A stretch of DNA of 5,386 nt from positions 1 through 5,386 of the forward strand of contig JAFGKV010000231.1 of NCBI GenBank assembly GCA_016928395.1. The letters are read 5' to 3'. Origin of the DNA: Candidatus Fermentibacterota bacterium. Lineage in GTDB: Bacteria; JAFGKV01. This document shows, piece after piece, positions 5,129 to 5,386 of this stretch (positions within the stretch are counted from its first letter, which is position 1; every line of letters starts with the position of its first letter). The position numbers and the translations under genes were made by a program. A model generated the notes under the pieces. The model was not told where the DNA came from and ran no database searches. It saw nothing but the letters and a program-made list of their open reading frames with translations.

Positions 5129-5307
5129 GGAAAGCCCCCGTGCCGCCTTCTCCTCACTCATCACTCCTATCCCCTCACTCATTAGCCTCGCTTCGCTCGC
5201 AGTTGTCAGTTCTCAGTCATCAGTAAGGCCTCTGGATGCGAGAGCACCCAGGTTTTTCGAGGTTGAGAGTACGGCGCATCGGACGTGCGCGGTGCCGCGG
5301 CTTCTCT

Positions 5308-5330
5308 GTAGGAGCGGCTTCAGCCGCGAC
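5308..5330 (+). repeat. REP sequence, GTAG-headed, left member
   Basis: A 23-nt unit starts GTAGGAG, then the hairpin GCGGC-TTCA-GCCGC, and ends GAC. A GTAG-type tetranucleotide before a short GC-rich palindrome is the hallmark of bacterial REP elements mobilised by RAYT (TnpA-REP) transposases. Very similar units are known to me from gammaproteobacterial genomes. Confidence 0.75.
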
Positions 5331-5341
5331 ACGCAACCCCC

Positions 5342-5364
5342 GTCGGGCCTGAAGGCCCTCCTAC
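5342..5364 (-). repeat. REP sequence, GTAG-headed, right member (inverted)
   Basis: On the minus strand this 23-nt unit starts GTAGGAG, then GGGCC-TTCA-GGCCC, and ends GAC. It has the same length, head, loop and tail as the unit at 5308-5330 but a compensated, different stem. The two face each other across 11 bp, which is the arrangement of a REPIN. The pair could also fold as one long hairpin. Confidence 0.75.
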
Positions 5365-5386
5365 TCTGTTCATGCACCCCCCGTCG

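Larger units (their letters stand above)
5129..5386. other. Non-coding end of window with simple repeats and REP pair
   Basis: No gene is seen. It holds two exact copies of CCTCACTCAT (5152-5161 and 5173-5182), a TCAGT-rich stretch (about 5200-5224), a small GCGCA/TGCGC hairpin (5274-5290) and the inverted REP pair (5308-5364). Any further gene of the locus must begin beyond the window. Confidence 0.6.

Noticed and set aside
1-5386. tRNA, rRNA, CRISPR array, riboswitch or integrase attachment site
   Set aside because: I read both strands for cloverleaf ends, conserved rRNA segments and regularly spaced repeats, and found none that held up.

Overview
This window looks like a GC-rich Gram-negative bacterial chromosome segment. 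It carries two divergent blocks. The minus strand (window start to 2352) is a tightly packed operon of four type IV pilus / type II secretion minor (pseudo)pilins. The plus strand (2989 to 5128) looks like the start of a surface-polysaccharide locus: a specialised NusG paralogue of the RfaH type, then a UDP-glucuronate 4-epimerase-like enzyme. The phylum cannot be fixed from this sequence. The set of genes, the sigma-54-type promoter and the repeat-rich intergenic DNA suit a proteobacterium or one of the less-studied Gram-negative phyla equally well.

Minus strand, in transcription order: a FimT/GspH-like pilin (2352-1927), a PilV/GspI-like pilin (1910-1545), a PilW/GspJ-like pilin (1534-1028) and a PilX/GspK-like protein (1016 to beyond base 1, C-terminus missing). 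Gaps of 10-16 nt, each holding a Shine-Dalgarno sequence, indicate one transcript. The order H-I-J-K matches the conserved minor-pilin cassettes (gspHIJK, fimU-pilVWX), whose products form the tip or priming complex of the filament. A near-consensus sigma-54 promoter lies at 2450-2435, and a dyad about 150 bp upstream of its predicted start could bind an enhancer-binding protein.

The divergent intergenic region (2353-2988) holds that promoter, several inverted repeats, a candidate sigma-70 promoter on the plus strand (2822-2851) and a possible 44-codon leader ORF. The stop of that ORF overlaps the start of the NusG-like gene.

Plus strand: the RfaH/NusG-like gene ends at 3552 and is followed at once by a hairpin. 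About 530 bp of non-coding DNA follows (3553-4081), with an imperfect long inverted repeat, a CTGAACC tandem array and further hairpins. The epimerase gene (4082-5128) comes next. The likely logic is that the NusG paralogue rides RNA polymerase through a long polysaccharide operon, for which the epimerase would supply UDP-galacturonate. The final 258 bp is non-coding, with simple repeats and a clear pair of oppositely oriented GTAG-headed REP sequences (a REPIN, 5308-5364).

No tRNA, rRNA, CRISPR array or transposase gene was recognised.
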